This document shows, one piece after another, positions 62,058-64,000 of a stretch of DNA of 64,000 nucleotides (its first letter is position 1; each line of letters opens with the position of its first letter). The DNA comes from Runella sp. SP2 (GTDB lineage Bacteria; Bacteroidota; Bacteroidia; Cytophagales; Spirosomataceae), in the NCBI RefSeq assembly GCF_003711225.1, contig NZ_CP031030.1, positions 6,251,501-6,315,500 on the forward strand, written 5' to 3'. The position numbers were made by a program, and so were the translations under genes. The notes under the pieces are model-generated. The model ran no database searches. It was not told the origin of the DNA and saw only the letters and a program-made list of their open reading frames with translations.

Positions 62058-63464
62058 ATGAAAACTCCTGTTTGTGCCGTATTGGATATTGGTAAAACCA
62101 ACAAAAAAGTATTCCTCTTTGACGAAAACTACCGTATCGTTTTGGAAAAATCGGGGCAATTTCCCGAAACAACCGACGAAGACGGCGACCCTTGCGAAAA
62201 CGTAGCCCTGTTGACCGATTGGGTCATCCAATCGCTCCAAGAAGTGTTATCGCTCGAAGAATACGACGTCAAAGCCATTAACTTTTCAACCTACGGAGCA
62301 AGTTTTGTTCACGTAGGCGAAGACGGCAAGCCCGTTGCTCCTTTGTACAATTACCTAAAACCGTACCCTGAGGCACTCAAGAAACAATTTTATGATACCT
62401 ACGGCGGGGAGCAAGAGTTTTCGCGCAAAACGGCCTCTCCTATTTTAGGGAGCCTCAATTCGGGCATGATTATTTATCGCCTGAAGCATGAAAACCCTGC
62501 GTTATTTGAAAAAATAAAGTATTCACTGCACTTACCCCAATACGTCAGTTCGCTGATTTCTGGGCAATTTGCTTCCGATATTACGAGCATTGGTTGCCAT
62601 ACCAACCTTTGGGATTTTGATACAAATGATTACCACGCTTGGGTGTCCAATGAGCAAATCGGAGATAAACTTGCTCCTATTCAGTCCGCAGACGTGGTTT
62701 CTACTCACGTGCTCAATGAGCAAGAGCGCATTGTGGGCGTCGGTTTGCACGATAGTTCATCGGCTTTGATTCCGTATTTGGTTAGCTTTTTAGAGCCCTT
62801 TGTATTGATTTCAACGGGAACGTGGTGCATTAGCCTCAATCCTTACAATCATACGCCGCTCACAGCCGAAGAGCTTCAATACGACTGTTTGTGCTACATG
62901 CAGTACAACGGCAAACCTGTGAAGGCATCGCGCTTATTTGCGGGCTATGAACACGAACAGCAAACCAAGCGATTGGCGACTCATTTCGACAAAGACCTGG
63001 ATTTTTACAAAAAAGTAGCGTTTGATGCGGCTCTCATTCAGCAACTCAAAACCGATAAAAAAACCGAAGGCATCGACTTTGAAAGTCTCTCAAAACCTCC
63101 GATGACGGAAGGATTGTTTGGGAAACGTGATTTGGCAGCTTTCGACTCGTATGAGCAAGCGTATCACCAGTTGATTTTGGACATTGTCGGTCAGCAAATC
63201 ATTTCGACGGAGTTGGTTTTAAGAGGCTCAACTGTCAAGCGGATTTTTGTGGACGGTGGTTTTTCCAAAAACCCAATTTATATGAATCTGTTGGCAGGGG
63301 CTTTTCCTGACCTAGAGGTATTTGCGGCATCGGTTGCCCAGGCGACTTCGTTGGGGGCGGCGTTGAGCATTCACCGCCACTGGAACACCAAAACACTCCC
63401 TCCCGATTTGATTGATTTACGTTTTTACAATAGCCATCTTTCCCTCGACGGATTAGCATCGTAA
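62058..63464 (+). CDS. L-rhamnulokinase-like FGGY carbohydrate kinase
   Basis: A 468-aa FGGY kinase. It begins CAVLDIGKTNKKVFLFDENY, the N-terminal phosphate-1 motif of this group. ISTGTWCISLNPYNH and the final RIFVDGGFSKNPIYMNLLAG (adenosine-binding FGGY signature region) are visible. It should phosphorylate L-rhamnulose made by the upstream isomerase to L-rhamnulose-1-phosphate, the substrate of the RhaEW fusion; the substrate is inferred from context, because FGGY kinases cannot be separated by eye. It is 1 bp after rhaI and has a clear terminator. Confidence 0.88.
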   Translation: MKTPVCAVLDIGKTNKKVFLFDENYRIVLEKSGQFPETTDEDGDPCENVALLTDWVIQSLQEVLSLEEYDVKAINFSTYGASFVHVGEDGKPVAPLYNYLKPYPEALKKQFYDTYGGEQEFSRKTASPILGSLNSGMIIYRLKHENPALFEKIKYSLHLPQYVSSLISGQFASDITSIGCHTNLWDFDTNDYHAWVSNEQIGDKLAPIQSADVVSTHVLNEQERIVGVGLHDSSSALIPYLVSFLEPFVLISTGTWCISLNPYNHTPLTAEELQYDCLCYMQYNGKPVKASRLFAGYEHEQQTKRLATHFDKDLDFYKKVAFDAALIQQLKTDKKTEGIDFESLSKPPMTEGLFGKRDLAAFDSYEQAYHQLILDIVGQQIISTELVLRGSTVKRIFVDGGFSKNPIYMNLLAGAFPDLEVFAASVAQATSLGAALSIHRHWNTKTLPPDLIDLRFYNSHLSLDGLAS

Positions 63465-63483
63465 CCTTTCTCTATAAACCCCT

Positions 63484-63521
63484 AGCCGCCAATTGGGATC
63501 AAACCCGCTGGCGGCTTTTTT
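63484..63521 (+). terminator. Terminator of rhaI-kinase
   Basis: AGCCGCCA (63484-63491) / TGGCGGCT (63509-63516) followed by TTTTT, 20 bp after the kinase gene. Confidence 0.82.
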
Positions 63522-63572
63522 ATTAAACGGATATTTCTACCCCTACCCCCATCTCAACTGCCCGCTTCTTCG

Positions 63573-63580
63573 TACATTTG
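63573..63580 (+). promoter_or_regulatory. -7 element of hemE
   Basis: TACATTTG, perfect TAnnTTTG, 4 bp before the ATG at 63585. Transcription should start at or next to the start codon. Confidence 0.55.
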
Positions 63581-63584
63581 CAGT

Positions 63585-64000
63585 ATGGAATTACTACAAA
63601 ATGACTTGTTTCTGCGTGCTGCACGCGGAGAAAAGACCGAACGTGTACCTGTTTGGATGATGCGTCAAGCGGGTCGAATTTTAGCCGAGTACCGTGCTGT
63701 GCGCGAGAAAGCAGGAAGTTTTATCCAATTGGCCACCACGCCCGAGCTAGCCGCCGAAGTGACCATCCAGCCCGTTGATTTGTTGGGCGTAGATGCTGCC
63801 ATCATTTTTTCTGACATTCTCGTAGTGCCCGAGGCCATGGGATTGCCCTATGAAATGGAAGAAAAACGCGGCCCCGTATTTCCGAACGTTGTTAAAACCA
63901 CGGCCGATATCGACGCCTTGCGCATTGCCGACCCCGAAGCGGACTTAGGCTATGTGCTGGAAGCCATCAAAATCGTGAAGCGTGACCTCAACGGCCGCGT
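63585..64000 (+). CDS. hemE: Uroporphyrinogen decarboxylase (partial, runs off the window)
   Basis: The first 138 codons of hem[21 protein letters not shown] is followed by [17 protein letters not shown], the near-invariant signature 1 (PVWxMRQAGR) with the substrate-binding arginines. The next part holds [35 protein letters not shown] (conserved Asp in FSDI) as expected. The enzyme removes four carboxylates from uroporphyrinogen III to make coproporphyrinogen III in heme synthesis. The 3' end lies outside. Its start codon is 4 bp after a -7 box, which suggests a leaderless mRNA. Confidence 0.95.
   Translation, partial: MELLQNDLFLRAARGEKTERVPVWMMRQAGRILAEYRAVREKAGSFIQLATTPELAAEVTIQPVDLLGVDAAIIFSDILVVPEAMGLPYEMEEKRGPVFPNVVKTTADIDALRIADPEADLGYVLEAIKIVKRDLNGR

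Overview
The window is typical chromosomal DNA of a Bacteroidota bacterium, most likely a member of the Cytophagales (a Spirosomataceae/Runella-like organism is my best guess; the genus is inference). The signs are: a SusC/SusD polysaccharide-utilisation locus (PUL) with its own ECF sigma factor and FecR anti-sigma factor; a two-gene atpD-atpC unit apart from the other ATP synthase genes; many secreted lipoproteins and DUF4369/TlpA-type proteins; almost no Shine-Dalgarno sequences; and repeated use of the Bacteroidota promoter element TAnnTTTG, often with a TTG/TTTG about 20 bp upstream. I see no rRNA, tRNA, CRISPR array, transposase or prophage gene.

Layout. 1-6.1 kb: envelope anti-sigma/barrel-like protein, NmrA-type reductase, polyferredoxin membrane protein, atpC and atpD. 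6.4-11.5 kb: EEP-family protein, orphan histidine kinase, hemA, P1 (DmpA-type) peptidase. 11.8-16.5 kb: secreted Ig-like protein, beta-propeller/cupredoxin fusion, mdh. 16.7-18.6 kb: a YgiB-like lipoprotein and YgiC-like ATP-grasp pair. 18.6-25.1 kb: YheT-type hydrolase, cysteine desulfurase, ferredoxin-type reductase, TlpA-like thioredoxin, lysS. 25.2-27.1 kb: glycosyltransferase plus LpxH-like phosphoesterase. 27.2-28.8 kb: PadR regulator, its membrane partner, and the wreck of a second copy of that partner. 29.0-33.2 kb: RluA-type synthase, LysR regulator divergent from a GapN-type dehydrogenase, MdaB-like reductase. 33.3-45.7 kb: PUL on the minus strand (ECF sigma, FecR, SusC with STN domain, SusD, GH5-like hydrolase, sulfatase, glutaminase-A-like DUF4965 protein). 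45.9-53.9 kb: pgk, a small secreted protein, an isolated nuoN, a kup-epimerase-kduI unit, raiA/hpf. 54.1-57.8 kb: secreted amidohydrolase, pheS, quinone oxidoreductase. 58.0-63.5 kb: L-rhamnose catabolism (rhaEW fusion, rhaI, rhamnulokinase), interrupted by an opposite-strand pair consisting of a DUF6934-like gene and a 46-residue ORF. The window ends inside hemE.

How the parts work together. The PUL forms a complete cell-surface signalling and degradation unit: SusC/SusD bind and import a glycan, the STN-FecR-sigma chain reports its presence, and the GH5, sulfatase and DUF4965 proteins process it. KduI and the rhamnose cluster could handle uronate and rhamnose from plant or algal polymers. 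The rest is mostly housekeeping (ATP synthase, TCA, glycolysis, heme, two tRNA synthetases).

The most unusual signal is non-coding. At least four intergenic spacers (6.06-6.16, 10.29-10.33, 28.95-29.01 and 40.33-40.47 kb) carry arrays of degenerate 7-bp units of the form GTT(A/T)NNN, three of them with a forward arm followed by a reverse-complement arm. A second set of short hairpins shares an invariant TGAG loop. Several genes also have a TAnnTTTG element so close to the start codon that their mRNAs should be leaderless.
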